The notes below the pieces were generated by a model. That model was not told the origin of the DNA. It saw only the letters and a program-made list of their open reading frames with translations, and ran no database searches. A program made the position numbers and the translations under genes. From Papio anubis (Eukaryota; Chordata; Mammalia; Primates; Cercopithecidae), in NCBI RefSeq assembly GCF_008728515.1, contig NC_044985.1:80452155-80516154 (forward strand): a stretch of DNA of 64,000 nt, read 5' to 3'. Below, piece by piece: positions 1 through 12,353 of the stretch. Numbering within the stretch: the first letter of the stretch is position 1; each line of letters begins with the position of its first letter.

Positions 1-149
1 GCCCAGTCAATAAGATATAATCCATATTCAATATGGTAGTCCCCAGATCACAACATGGGCCTGCTAAAGGAGTTAAAGGACATTAGAACCATCCAGAATA
101 ATTATTATTAGTACTGCTTTCTCCCCTCCTTTCAGAAGCAAAGCAGTTC

Positions 150-188
<39 letters not shown>

Positions 189-784
189 TTTTTCCCCTCC
201 AAGGATATGGAAACTTCGGGCCCTATTCGGTACATCCTGCCCTGAAGCTATCCAGGAGCCTAAAGGCCCATGGGTCATAGGAGATATCTCCCATTAGTCA
301 TCCATGAAGGGCACCTTGGGATTCCTCTCCTCTCCCTTTGTTCCTTTTAACTGATTATTTAGATTTCTGGCTTATTAGCAAACTTTAAGGATGGCTTGCC
401 CTTCTGATGTAGGATAATAAGCATGGTATTTATTGAATACATACTATGTGTCAGGGCCTCTGCTTTGTCACTTATCATTGTTAATTTTCACAACCCAATG
501 TATAGACCATACTCTTCTCAATTTATACATTGGAAGTGGAGGTTATAAGAGAGACTGAGTTTTCAAGACTGAGTTCCTAGCATGTTACTTAGTATAAATC
601 TAGATGTGTTTTCTTAGGAGTTGAGGGTTAAGACATACTTATGAATAAGAATTCTGTGAAAGGATTCTGAGATGATCCTGGGTTGCAGCAAACCTGGCAG
701 TGCAGATTTAAACCTTAAATTCTCTCTGAGGATTTCAGCCTCCTAAGATCTATATGGCCCAAAGTAGTATGAGGCCTTAGAAGA
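1..784. other. Intergenic sequence with tetranucleotide repeat and a MIR
   Basis: This is non-coding DNA downstream of PGAP1. A (TTTA)n microsatellite lies at about 148-192. A degraded MIR in minus orientation lies at about 420-590, recognisable from the order TATTGAATACATACTATGTG, then TCACAACCCAATG. No gene is seen. Confidence 0.6.
148..192. repeat. (TTTA)n microsatellite
   Basis: About eleven uninterrupted copies of TATT/TTTA. Confidence 0.95.
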
Positions 785-1290
785 TATGGTAGGGTGAAAA
801 TGCCCACCCCAAAGACATTAAGCCCTAATGCTTGTAAATGTCACCTTATTTGGAAGAAAGGTCTTTGTACATGTGATTAAGTTAAGGCTCTTGAGAAGAG
901 ACTATCCTGATTTATCAGGGTATGCCCTCAAAGCAATCAGTTTGATCGCTTGTCTTTATTTAAGAGAGGCAGGGGGAGATTTCACAGGCACACATTGGGA
1001 AAGGCAATGTGAGCACAGAGCAGAGAGAGATTTGACAATGCTGGCTTTGAGGGCTGGCGTGATGTGGCCACAGGCCAAGGAATGCCAGCAGCCAACAGAA
1101 GCTGGAAGAGAAAGGGAACAAGTCCTTCCATATGGTGTCCAGAGGTGGCGGTGTGGCCCTGCCCATGCCTGGATTTTGGCTCAGAGGTACTGAATTCAGA
1201 CTTTCTGGCCTTCAGAACTGTTAGAAAATATATCTCTGTTGTTTTAAGCCATCCAGTTTTTGGTAATTTGTTACAGCAGCCAAAGGAAAA
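785..1290 (+). mobile_element. Old LTR-like element, ERVL-MaLR (MLT1-like)
   Basis: The order of motifs fits this old LTR group: CACCTTATTTGGAAGAAAGG near the start, a purine-rich middle, TTCAGAACTGTTAGAAAAT, then TGTTGTTTTAAGCCATCCAG and TTTGTTACAGCAGCC at the end. The short reading frames at 828-1360 are chance frames in this element. The family name is from memory and approximate. Confidence 0.5.
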
Positions 1291-1865
1291 GAATACAGGG
1301 GATGTTGAGACATCAGGCCAATCATGGAGAAAGACTCATGACTCACCGCAACTGCTTTAGGTTCTAGTAAACAGACTAAGCTACAGTAGACCTAGATCCT
1401 GGATTCACATTTTTTATTCCCTTTTGAGGAAGGCTGAGCTTCTTCTGTCATCCAGATCACAATACAAAATGGATTTGGATTGAAATATCTATTATGAACC
1501 TGAGATTTTACGTAAGTAAAGCTATAATTGAATATCTTTTTGATACAAAAGGGATGACAAAAGGGGCCACGTCAGAATATTAAATTAGATAAGACCCTAT
1601 CCATGAGTCACATAATTTTGTAGTGAACCACATTTTAGCTTATTAATAAAGTTATGTAAGTATTTGAAAGAAATACCATTCTTAAAATATAACTTAAATT
1701 TCCAGGTACATATTTTGTATGATAAAAGGAGTAGTTTTCAAGAAGAAAAAAAAATAAGGACAATTCAGATGGGTAATTCTTTGGATATTTTGGGACATAA
1801 TTGGGGAAATGATTTTCTTTTAGTGGTATTCATCAGTTGTGAGCTCTGAAATAGAACCAGTGAGC
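1291..1865. other. Intergenic, nothing recognised
   Basis: AT-rich sequence without a recognisable gene or repeat, ending at the target-site duplication of the next Alu. Confidence 0.5.
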
Positions 1866-2173
1866 TTTTTTTTTTTTTTTTTTGGAGACAGAGTCTTGCT
1901 CTGTTGCCAGGCTGGAGTACAGTGGCATGATCTTGGCTCACTGCAACCTCCGCTCCCAGGTTCAAGCGATTCTCCTGCCTCAGCCTCCCAAGTAACTGGG
2001 ACTACAGGCATGTGCCACCAAGCCTAGTTAATTTTTGTATTTTTAGTAGAGATGGGGTTTCACCATGTTGGCCAGGATGGTCTCAATCTCCTGACCTCAA
2101 AATCCGCTTGCCTCCCAAAGTGCTGGGATGACAGGCATGAGCCATTGTGCCCGGTCATAACCAGTGAGCTTTT
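1855..2173 (-). mobile_element. Full-length Alu with target-site duplication
   Basis: Reverse-oriented Alu at 1866-2156: an 18-T tail, GGAGACAGAGTCTTGCTCTG, and the end GCCATTGTGCCCGG. The flanking duplication AACCAGTGAGCTTTT occurs at 1855-1869 and 2159-2173. Confidence 0.95.
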
Positions 2174-3278
2174 ATCCTAAGGGGAGAAAAAAATTAACAA
2201 AGAACAAAAACAAAAATAGTACCCCACTTCCAAAATGATAGTTCATTCCTAGCATGCTGAGAGCACTCTAAGTACATAAAATGTTATCCAATTATTTTAA
2301 ACAAAATAGAATAAATAGCAAACATTTATACTCCCCCTTCAAAAGTGCATTCTGTAAGTCTGGCTCTGGAAAAATACATAAGAAATCTCAGAACCTGCTT
2401 CTTTACTCCAGAGCTTTGTTCTTTAAAGACCAAGATTACATTCTCAATTAGAAAACTGCAATTTGGTTCCATCACATCCTGACTACTACCGTGTAGTTTT
2501 GTCTGTTCTTTCATTTCCCCCTTCCTCATTCCTTTATTGTACATAAAGTAACTGGTCTATGTGCACAAGCATTTTGCATTTTTTTTTTCAACTAAACGCC
2601 AATCGTATGTTTTGATTGACATCAAGTGGAGACAGGATGGGGAAAAATACTGATTCTGTGAAAACACCCCCTTTCTCCATTAGTGGCATGCTCATTCAGC
2701 TCTTATCTTTATATTCCAGTAAGTTATTTTGCTCTGTTTCAACAACCACAACAAAATCCTTGCATACCTTGTACAATTGGAGAATGTTAATGTTTTTCAT
2801 TTATCACTGTAAAACCAAGGACAATTTTATAACTTTTTTGTATGTAGCTGTTACATGTAGGGCAATCTGTCTTTCAGTAGGGATAAATTACCCTAAAACA
2901 AAAAGAATCCTAGATAGTTTTCCCTTCAAGTCAAGCATCTTGTTGTTTAAATAAACTTCTTAAAAAAAAAAAAAACTAATGGGATTATAAAATGCAGGAC
3001 AGAAGGGAAGTGAGTGAGCAAAGAAGGGAGACGATTTATGAAGCTGCTATAAAATTTGGAATAATAGTAATGATGGTCTAAACTAGGGTGGGAGCCAGAA
3101 AGGGTGACCCTAAAGAGCTAGACTCTTTAAGGCTTAACAACTATGTAGAAGTAGTAGGCAAGTAAGAAGTTGTCAAAATGAATGTTAAATAGATTTTAAA
3201 CTTGTGTAATTGAGAGGATTTAATAGAAATTTGGAAACTAAAAAGAGCTGCTGATTAGGGCGGGGAAGAAATTACTAG
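2174..3278. other. Intergenic, nothing recognised
   Basis: No recognisable gene. Short frames here (about 2326-2544 and 2616-2954) show no family features or gene-like context. An A13 run at about 2962 may be an old retroposon tail. Confidence 0.5.
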
Positions 3279-3860
<582 letters not shown>

Positions 3861-4094
3861 AGGAAGCAAATCTGTCTGACTTGGTGAATCATCCATCAAG
3901 AATATAACATTGAAGTCACAGAGTTGGCTGAAATATCTAAAGGGTAACAAGGAAGGTTGTGGATATATAATTAGAAACAATTTTTCTTTCAAGTTAAGAG
4001 TAACAACTAGTATGGTCAGCAAAGATTTTGACAGTGTAGGAAGTGAACTAATATAATTACATATTTCAGGTCTTCATTTAAGAACACCCTTTCT

Positions 4095-4300
4095 TAGGCA
4101 ACCTGGCTTGAATTCTACTATAGGCAAATTACTTAATTTCTCTGAGCCTACATCCTTTCTTATGGTATGGGGATAATAATCCTCCTTGTAAGGGTTTTCT
4201 CTCTCTCTTTCTCTCTCTTTTTGAGAATGAAATGATAAGCTGAATGTGAATGTGTCTGGCACAGATTTTGTTGTGACAGGTGCTCAATCCATCTGCTGAA
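4095..4300 (+). repeat. MIR, plus orientation, with internal CT tract
   Basis: TAGGCAAATTACTTAATTTC, TCTGAGCC, GGGGATAATAATCCTCC and GAATGAAATGATAAG follow the MIR order. A (CT)n-rich tract at about 4196-4221 sits inside it. Confidence 0.6.
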
Positions 4301-4734
4301 AGGACAAAGTATACATGAAAAGGAAGTGTACAAACCCCAAAATACCGTCTGGAAGATTTTATGAAAAGAAACTGCTTACCTCTTTTAGTTTTTTTCTGAT
4401 TTGTTTTTTGTTTTCTTCAAAGTTAAATTATAGCATATATTTCTGATTAAGGTTTTCAGTTAGTTATATTTGGTACTTAAATATCTGACTGCACTATACA
4501 GTCTCACTGGAACAATAAACTTTTAAAAATTTAAAACTGTAAGGTCCAGCAACAAGACAAAGAAAGAACACAATGGAGATTCATAACACTCGCTCTCCAT
4601 ACCCTTTGCTATCGTTAAGTAATAATAGCCAGGTTCTGATCCGGAAACCTCATTTTTGCTTTCAGGATAATGTAAGTATATACAGATATTAGAAGCTTCA
4701 CTTTGTATCACTATACATAGATATAAAGGCAGCC

Positions 4735-5560
4735 TCACTTCTGCACGCAAAAGAAACAATCAACAAAGTGAAGAGACAACCTACAGAATGGGAGAATGTA
4801 TTTTCATAGACCTGATAAGGAGTTATATCCAAAATATACAAGGAATCCAAGCAACTCAATAGCCAGAAAATAACCTGATTAAAATATGGATAAAGGGGCC
4901 GAGCGCAGCGGCTCACATCTGTAATCCCAGCACTTTGGGAGGCTGAGGCAGGTGGATTACCGGAGGTCAGGAGTTCAAAACTAACCTGGCTAACACAGTG
5001 AAACCAAGCCTCTACTAAAAATACAAAGTGCTTGAGGGCATGGTGGCATGTGCCTGTAGTCTCAGCTACTCAGGAGGCTGAGGCAAAAGAAGTGCTCGAA
5101 CCTAGGATGGGGAGGTTGTAGTTAGCCACAGAACTCCAGCCTGGGCAACAGAGTGAGACTCTGTCTCAAAAAAAAAAAAAAAAAAAAAAAAGTAAAGGAC
5201 TTCAATGGATATTTCTCAAAAAAAAAAAGACATACACATGGCCAACAGGTATATGAAAAAATGATCAACATCACTAATAATCAGGAAAATGCAAATCAAA
5301 ACCACAATGAGATAACACCTCACATGTTAGAATGACTATAGTTAATAATACTATATTGCACACTTGAAATTTGCTAAGAAAGTAGATCTTAAATATTCTC
5401 ACCACACACACACAAGGTAACTGGATATTACCTTGCATATGCTAATTAGCTTGATTGTGGTAATCATCTCACAGTGTATACATACATCAAAACATCATAT
5501 TTTACAGCTTAAAACTGTATATATTTTTACTTGTTGATAGTATCTCAGTAAAGCTGTTGG
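4735..5560 (+). mobile_element. L1M-type LINE 3' end, split by an Alu
   Basis: ORF2 C-terminal region at 4735-4895 (AACCTACAGAATGGGAGAAT) continues at 5193-5335 (ATGCAAATCAAAACCACAAT). It then runs into an old 3' UTR with GCTTGATTGTGGTAATCATC and ACATCAAAACATCATATTTT. No intact frame remains. Confidence 0.8.
4896..5192 (+). mobile_element. Alu inserted in the L1
   Basis: Full-length plus-strand Alu from GGGGCCGAGCGCAGCGGCTC to a 24-A tail, interrupting the L1 ORF2 sequence. Confidence 0.94.
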
Positions 5561-6575
5561 AGGGGGAGACAATCTCAAAAGGTTACAAGATATATCCTAA
5601 ACTAAGTTTCTCCAAAGGAGGGTGTGTACATTCTAAGTGGTGTGCAAGACAACACATCGGGATGTAGGAGGAAGACATAATTCACTTTCATGTTTTTAAT
5701 CTAACAAATGAAGTTACCAACAATTTATAAATGGACTGACTAATGCTCTCACACATTCAGACATTATCACAGATGGCTGTGCACAGTGCGTGGGAGATAC
5801 CCTGAACAGTAAGAATTCTACAGCATACAGGAAGACAGGGCCCCTAATTTGTTCATGGGCTTGTTAACTTTAAGAATAATGTGATGCAGTATATGATTCA
5901 TGTATTATATTATTAAATATTTATGTTATTTAGTTCTAACCAGCATAACTACCACAAATGAATAAACAGCTTAAAAACACTCTTCCCAAGAAACCACAGG
6001 TTGAATATAATACCAGTAATGGAAGCACAAACCAACAAAATAAAATAATAAGCACTGGCACTTCTACTCCTTTGCCAGCTTCATTAGGAATCAAACATTA
6101 TAATTTAATCAGATCCAGTAACGTCACCCCTCCCCATTAAAAATTATCAAGATTATTTGAAAAATCAATGACATCCACTATTGCCCTTAATATATTTTTG
6201 TGTCTTGAGATATCAGCTGTTGATCATGGCACTATTATAATTAGCAAAATACTTAAAAATATATTATCTTCATCACGACCTTCTAAAATTTTTTATTTAC
6301 ATATTAGTATTGTAGTAGTATGTTTATGAGGGAACATTTAAACTTTTTTAACAATAAGAGTTTGCAATCAAAAAAGTCTTAGATGATTTTCCAAAACATA
6401 TTTACCTTTATGGTATTCTATAGATTTGTAATTTATTAATGTAATGAAAGATTTTTACATTAATATCACAGAAATAGAAATGAGAATGATAGCTGCCAGG
6501 CAATCAGGAGAGAGGGGAATGAGGAGTTCTTGTTTAATGGAGATAGTTGTAGTTTTCAGAGAAAAAGAAAAAGAG
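5561..6575. other. Intergenic, nothing recognised
   Basis: AT-rich sequence with no recognised gene. A 60-residue open frame at 5958-6140 has no family features I know. Confidence 0.5.
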
Positions 6576-6691
6576 TTATGCAGATGGATAGTGGTGGTGG
6601 CTGCACAACACTGTGAATTTAATACCACTGAACTATATACTTTAAAATGGTTAAGATGATACATTTTATGTTATGTGCATTTTATCACAAT

Positions 6692-6698
<7 letters not shown>
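6576..6698 (+). mobile_element. L1M 3' end fragment
   Basis: ACTTTAAAATGGTTAAGATG and TTTTATGTTATGTGCATTTT, then ATCACAATAAAAC, are typical of old L1M 3' ends. Confidence 0.6.
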
Positions 6699-7171
<473 letters not shown>

Positions 7172-8384
7172 GAGAACAAATCAGAACAACAACAACAAAA
7201 AAACCCTACAACACTGGGAGAAAAAAACTTGTTAGAACAAAGAATTTAAAATGCAGTAAATGTTATACATTCCTAACCAAAAATGCAACTATATGACAAA
7301 CTTTTTCTAAAAAGGGTAATCTACTTCCTTTCTTAACATAAATTCTTTTTTTCTCCAGTAGGTCAAAATCTTTTCCAGAAAATAAATTCCCTCTTCTCCC
7401 CTCCACCCCAATCCTGTACACCACCTTCTTCAGGCAGCAATCTCTGTACTGCCTACCATGTACAATGCTGTATTTCCTGCAAGCCAGGAAACGAAGAGAG
7501 AGGCTGAATCATGAAGTTTCTTCTTCAAGCACCTTCTTACTGAACTTACATAGTTGCAGAGTGAGGAGGTCTTTAATATTTCAATCAAATCTTCTACTCT
7601 AATCCCTAGATCATTCTAGTTCGAGTTTTTTTTTCTCTCCAAACTTTCTAAAGTTCTTTCTTAATCAGAATCGTGCAAAATATTAAATGTAAAAAGCATG
7701 GTGATTGTCTCTTGTGTTGAGCATGTGTTAATATGAACATACCTCACAGAACTATTCCATCCCAAAGGATGATTTACAAATATGAATACTCAAATGGGCA
7801 TGTAGCTCTGCAAAACCTGAAGCTTTCATTTATACAATATACTGTGACTTAGGCACAACCAGAGAGTCCATCTAACTTAATTCTTTCTCCAAACATAGTC
7901 AAAAGAGAATTTCTGGACGCATTTTTTAAAGGTCAATTTGAACTTACATAATTTTGTTTGAGTTAGTCATTACTCTTGACTCATGCCCAATATGAAATTA
8001 CATCTATTAAGCACAGTAAAATGCTTCGGCGCACTTGACAAGGCAAACTGGTCCACTCTTCCTTAATTTCAGGCTATATCCAAATTCTGACTGTTCAAAA
8101 CAAACAAGCAGAGCAAATCCATTTCTAGACGAATCAAAATCTCTGTCCCTCTCACTCTCTCTCTCTCTCTCTCACTCACACACACACACGCGCGCACGCG
8201 TGCAAAGCAACCTAGCAACCTAGGGGTGGGAGACTTAAGAGCTGTTTAAAATTCAATCAAGGGACTTTTCTTTCACTGAAACATTTTATGTTTAATTCAT
8301 CAGCTCCTTGAGTTAAAACTATGGAATATTAAGTATAGCAATGATGAAAAAAAGACTTCAGTTCCATGTTATGTGTAGTATGCG
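7172..8384. other. Intergenic with one simple repeat
   Basis: No recognised gene. The only distinct item is the CT/CA/CG tract at 8142-8203. Confidence 0.5.
8142..8203. repeat. Compound (CT)n-(CA)n-(CG)n microsatellite
   Basis: A CTCTCT run passes into CACACACACA and then CGCGCGCACGCGTGC, an alternating purine-pyrimidine end. Confidence 0.92.
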
Positions 8385-8955
8385 GACTTCTAAAATGGTC
8401 CCCAAAGTTTTCACCCTCTGGTGTATACCTTGTATAATCCCCTCCTCTTGACTGTGGATGAAATCCTGTGAATATGATTGTTTACCTTACACGATACAAA
8501 TGATTTTGCAGATATAATTAAGGTTGACTGAGTTAATCAACTAAAAGGGAAATTATGTCAGTGGACCTAAGATATTCACTTGAGCCCTCTAAATCTGCGT
8601 CTAAAGGTCAGTGACAGAGGAAGTTAAAGAGATTCAAATGTGAAACTCTCTTGCTGGTTTTGAAGGAGGAAACTGCCATGATGTCAAAAAGCTATGTGGT
8701 AGGGCATGGCACCAGAGTTCAAGAGTCCCCGGTTGACAGCCAGAAAACAGGGGCCTCAGCCCTAGGACCACAAGAAAGTGAATTCTGACAACAAACGGAA
8801 TGAGCCTCAGATGGGACAGAAGCCTGGTCAAATTCATTGATTTCAGAGGTGTGAGACTCTGAGCAGAGAACACACTAGGGCTATGCCTGGAATTCTGAGC
8901 TACTGAACTGTGAGCAAACAAATGGGTGTTGTTTTAAGTAGTTAAAATTGTAGTC
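8385..8955 (+). mobile_element. Old LTR-like element (MaLR/ERVL type)
   Basis: The order of motifs resembles an old LTR: GATTTTGCAGATATAATTAA, GACTGAGTTAATCAAC, TTGACAGCCAGAAAACAGGG, CCACAAGAAAGTGAATTCTG, GAGACTCTGAGCAGAGAACA, then TGTTGTTTTAAGTAG and GTTATGCAGCAATTAACA. The family call is from memory of similar elements. Confidence 0.45.
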
Positions 8956-9268
8956 TTTTGTTATGCAGCAATTAACATACATATGTTAACATATATATGT
9001 ATATATACATACACGCACAAATTGTTTTTCACACAATCTTTTTTCACTTCCTTCTTCATCTTCACCCCCTTTTCCAGAAAAAAAGTGAAAAAAGAGAAAA
9101 ACTAGTGAGGAAGGCCCACGAGGTTTTCATGCTGTATATTCAGTGGATTCCAAATTGATGTAGTCTCATTCAAGGTAATCCCCTAGGTATCCAAAGAAAT
9201 ATTAAAGTTTCTAGTTAGGTATTTTTCATCCTTAAAAATGTACCTCTTTGGGTATATTTAATAACATA
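8956..9268. other. Intergenic with AT-rich simple sequence
   Basis: An ATATATGTATATATACATAC tract lies at about 8975-9015. Nothing else recognised. Confidence 0.5.
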
Positions 9269-9548
<280 letters not shown>

Positions 9549-9558
9549 CAGAAAAACG

Positions 9559-10315
<757 letters not shown>

Positions 10316-10923
10316 GCTCAGTGTGAGAAACATGCTCACCCATCCAAACCCAAAGAATGGACTTAGAGGCATGAAGAACAGCTCTCCTAATCACTCCCCG
10401 CTTCTCCTGTGAACAGGATATTCATGACAGACATCATTTCAGCCCAGGTATAAAAGCTGGGTTCCAGGAATTGGTCTGCTAAATGGTGGGGATCTTGTAG
10501 GAGTGGTTTCATTTGCTTCTTGAAATTCCTAACTTCAGTTCTTGTAAGAGGAGCGTTTACAAAGCCATTTTTTTCCCTGTCCCATGGGAACTTCCCTAAG
10601 AGTGAACATGCTAGATGCCTGCTGTGTGGAAGGGATAGGTAAGCTCTCAGTATCTCTCTTACACTGTTTTAATTCTTTTCTTTAATTTGAATAAGAATTT
10701 AAAAGAGCAGTTGGTTTGGCTTCCCCATGGTCTCCAGGTCTTTCTTCCTATAACCCTCCTGTTGCCCCTTGATCTTCCTGTCCCCTATCTTGTGAGGGGT
10801 ATGGAGGAGTGAGCATGATAGGGGGTCCCAGGGCTTTTCCCTGGGCAGGGGCTTTTTACCAGGCTTTCTTCTTCAAGGGGGAACATGGGGGCTAATTCCT
10901 TAATCCAGCAGAGTGCAACTTAT

Positions 10924-11193
10924 CTAATTCACACAGAGAATTAAAGCTTGGCACACCCAATCCTCATCTGAGCCAAACTGAGGCCAAAAGACCAAAGGCT
11001 TACAAATAGGGTCTTTGGGCCAGATAAAACAGCAATAATCTGTTATGTTTTGCTTTTCCTTGTCTCTGGTACAAGGGTTGTTCCTCCAAACCTGTAACAT
11101 TCTCCCCAAAGGACTATCTGGGGGAATGTCACAGGGAGTCTCTTTGGCTCCCTCTTTCCTTTGTCTCCTAGGCCTAGAATTTCTGTCTCCCAT
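10924..11193 (-). pseudogene. ERV gag N-terminal fragment
   Basis: A frame of 89 codons starts Met-Gly, as expected for a myristoylated retroviral Gag. It contains a PLGRMLQVW motif and ends with WVCQALILCVN, a pattern seen in the N-terminal (matrix) region of class I ERV Gag proteins. It is cut by a stop, and proline-rich gag-like sequence goes on in broken frames to about 10680. It lies between the leader and the second LTR copy. Non-functional. Confidence 0.55.
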
Positions 11194-11574
11194 TTTCAGC
11201 CAGTCTCTGTGTCTGAGTTTTTCCCTGTGTACTCAGCCCTGCTTACTGGAGGTGTCTTGCACACTCCTGTATACTCAGCCTCCCTTACTGGAGGTTTCTT
11301 CTACACCCCGGAACCTTCAAAAAGGCCCAACCACCAAGGCAATACTCTACTCATAGTCCAATTTTCCTACCTTGGCTCATGCACAAGGTGGCCTGGTTGC
11401 CACGGTGCCTGCTTTTCTCCCTGTGTCACCTCTGCTGCCTCCTGAATAACAGTCTCAGGTATGTCTATGACTTCTGCAGGGAGCCAGGATGCCCGGACAG
11501 AGTGGGCCACCTAAATCAAGTGGGACGTGTCTCCTCTCTTGGGCAGAATCCCACTCCATGCAGGCACAGAGATC

Positions 11575-11592
11575 CTGGATGGGCCCCCAGGT
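11575..11592 (-). other. Retroviral primer-binding-site-like sequence (tRNA-Pro type)
   Basis: Directly after the LTR-like end, which finishes in CTCACAACC, the minus strand reads TGGGGGCCCATCCAGGAT. This differs at only a few positions from the proline-tRNA binding site known in class I retroviruses. Confidence 0.6.
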
Positions 11593-12023
11593 TGTGAGAG
11601 ACATGCTCACCTGTCCAAACCCAAAGAATAGACTTAGAGGCTTGAAGAACAGCAAAAGTGAGACTTTTAATAATGGTCTTTCAAGATTGGGTGTTTGATG
11701 GGCAGGCACACCTGGGGCAGTCACAACAGATAATTTATCTCCTAGCACACAAGTCCCTCCCCCAGTTCCTCACTGGTGGAGTACTATGCGGTTACAATCT
11801 TCCCAGACATCGCCTGAGTTTCATTATCCCCATTATAAGGTTATACCCCATCCCCTTCTCCACTTAAGTTTTGATTCCCCAATAACAAAACTTTCTTCCC
11901 TTTTATGGGTTGACCCCTCCTCTACATTCTGTTCACTTATTGTGGCTTTCTAGGTGCATGAACCATGTGGTTTGTTACATTTGCAGGCTGGCTGCCAGTA
12001 TTTAGATTTATCATGCCTTGAAA

Positions 12024-12250
12024 AATCTCCCAGGTTCATGCTATTATCCTACCTCAGCCTCCTGAGTAGCTGGGACTATAGGCACCCGCCACCACGCCTG
12101 GCTTTTTTTTTTTTTTTTTTTTTTGTATTTTTGGTAGAGACGGGGTTTCACTGTGTTAGCCAGGATGGTCTTGATCTCTTGACCTTGTGATCCGCCCGCC
12201 TTGGCCTCCCAAAATGCTGGGATTACAGGTGTGAGCCACCACACCCGGCC
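12024..12250 (-). mobile_element. Partial AluY
   Basis: Reverse Alu lacking its 3' end. It begins CCCAGGTTCATGCTATTATC and ends GCCACCACACCCGGCC. A T22 run interrupts the middle linker. Confidence 0.9.
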
Positions 12251-12347
12251 AATAAATCCTTTTTAAAGAGTTTTTACCAAGATGGTATTGTGGAGAGTAT
12301 GTCAATTGGTAAGCAATCTTTTTACCACATGTGCGTATTCAACCAAA

Positions 12348-12353
12348 TTTATT
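12348..12353 (-). promoter_or_regulatory. Candidate distal polyadenylation signal AATAAA
   Basis: The plus strand reads TTTATT within CAAATTTATTTTTG, which is AATAAA on the gene strand. It is the last such signal before the Alu at 12024-12250 and would end the PGAP1 transcript. Confidence 0.4.

Larger units (their letters stand above)
10316..11910 (-). mobile_element. Class I endogenous retrovirus remnant
   Basis: On the minus strand there is an LTR-like segment (11910 to about 11594), a primer-binding-site-like sequence (about 11575-11592), a leader, and a gag-like frame (11193-10924). A second copy of the LTR R/U5 segment follows at 10382-10323. The two R/U5 copies (11595-11653 and 10323-10382) match at most positions, sharing CCAAACCCAAAGAAT and GACTTAGAGGC on the plus strand. 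The interior is heavily deleted and no pol or env was seen. The exact family is not recognised. Confidence 0.65.

Noticed and set aside
828..1360. Overlapping open frames of 121 and 98 codons
   Set aside because: They lie in an old LTR-like element, have no family features, and overlap a minus-strand frame equally well.
2616..2954. 112-codon plus-strand frame
   Set aside because: No start context, no homology I can recognise, no neighbouring exon; fits chance.
11045..11698. Several plus-strand frames of 69-103 codons
   Set aside because: They are antisense to the ERV leader, gag fragment and LTR.
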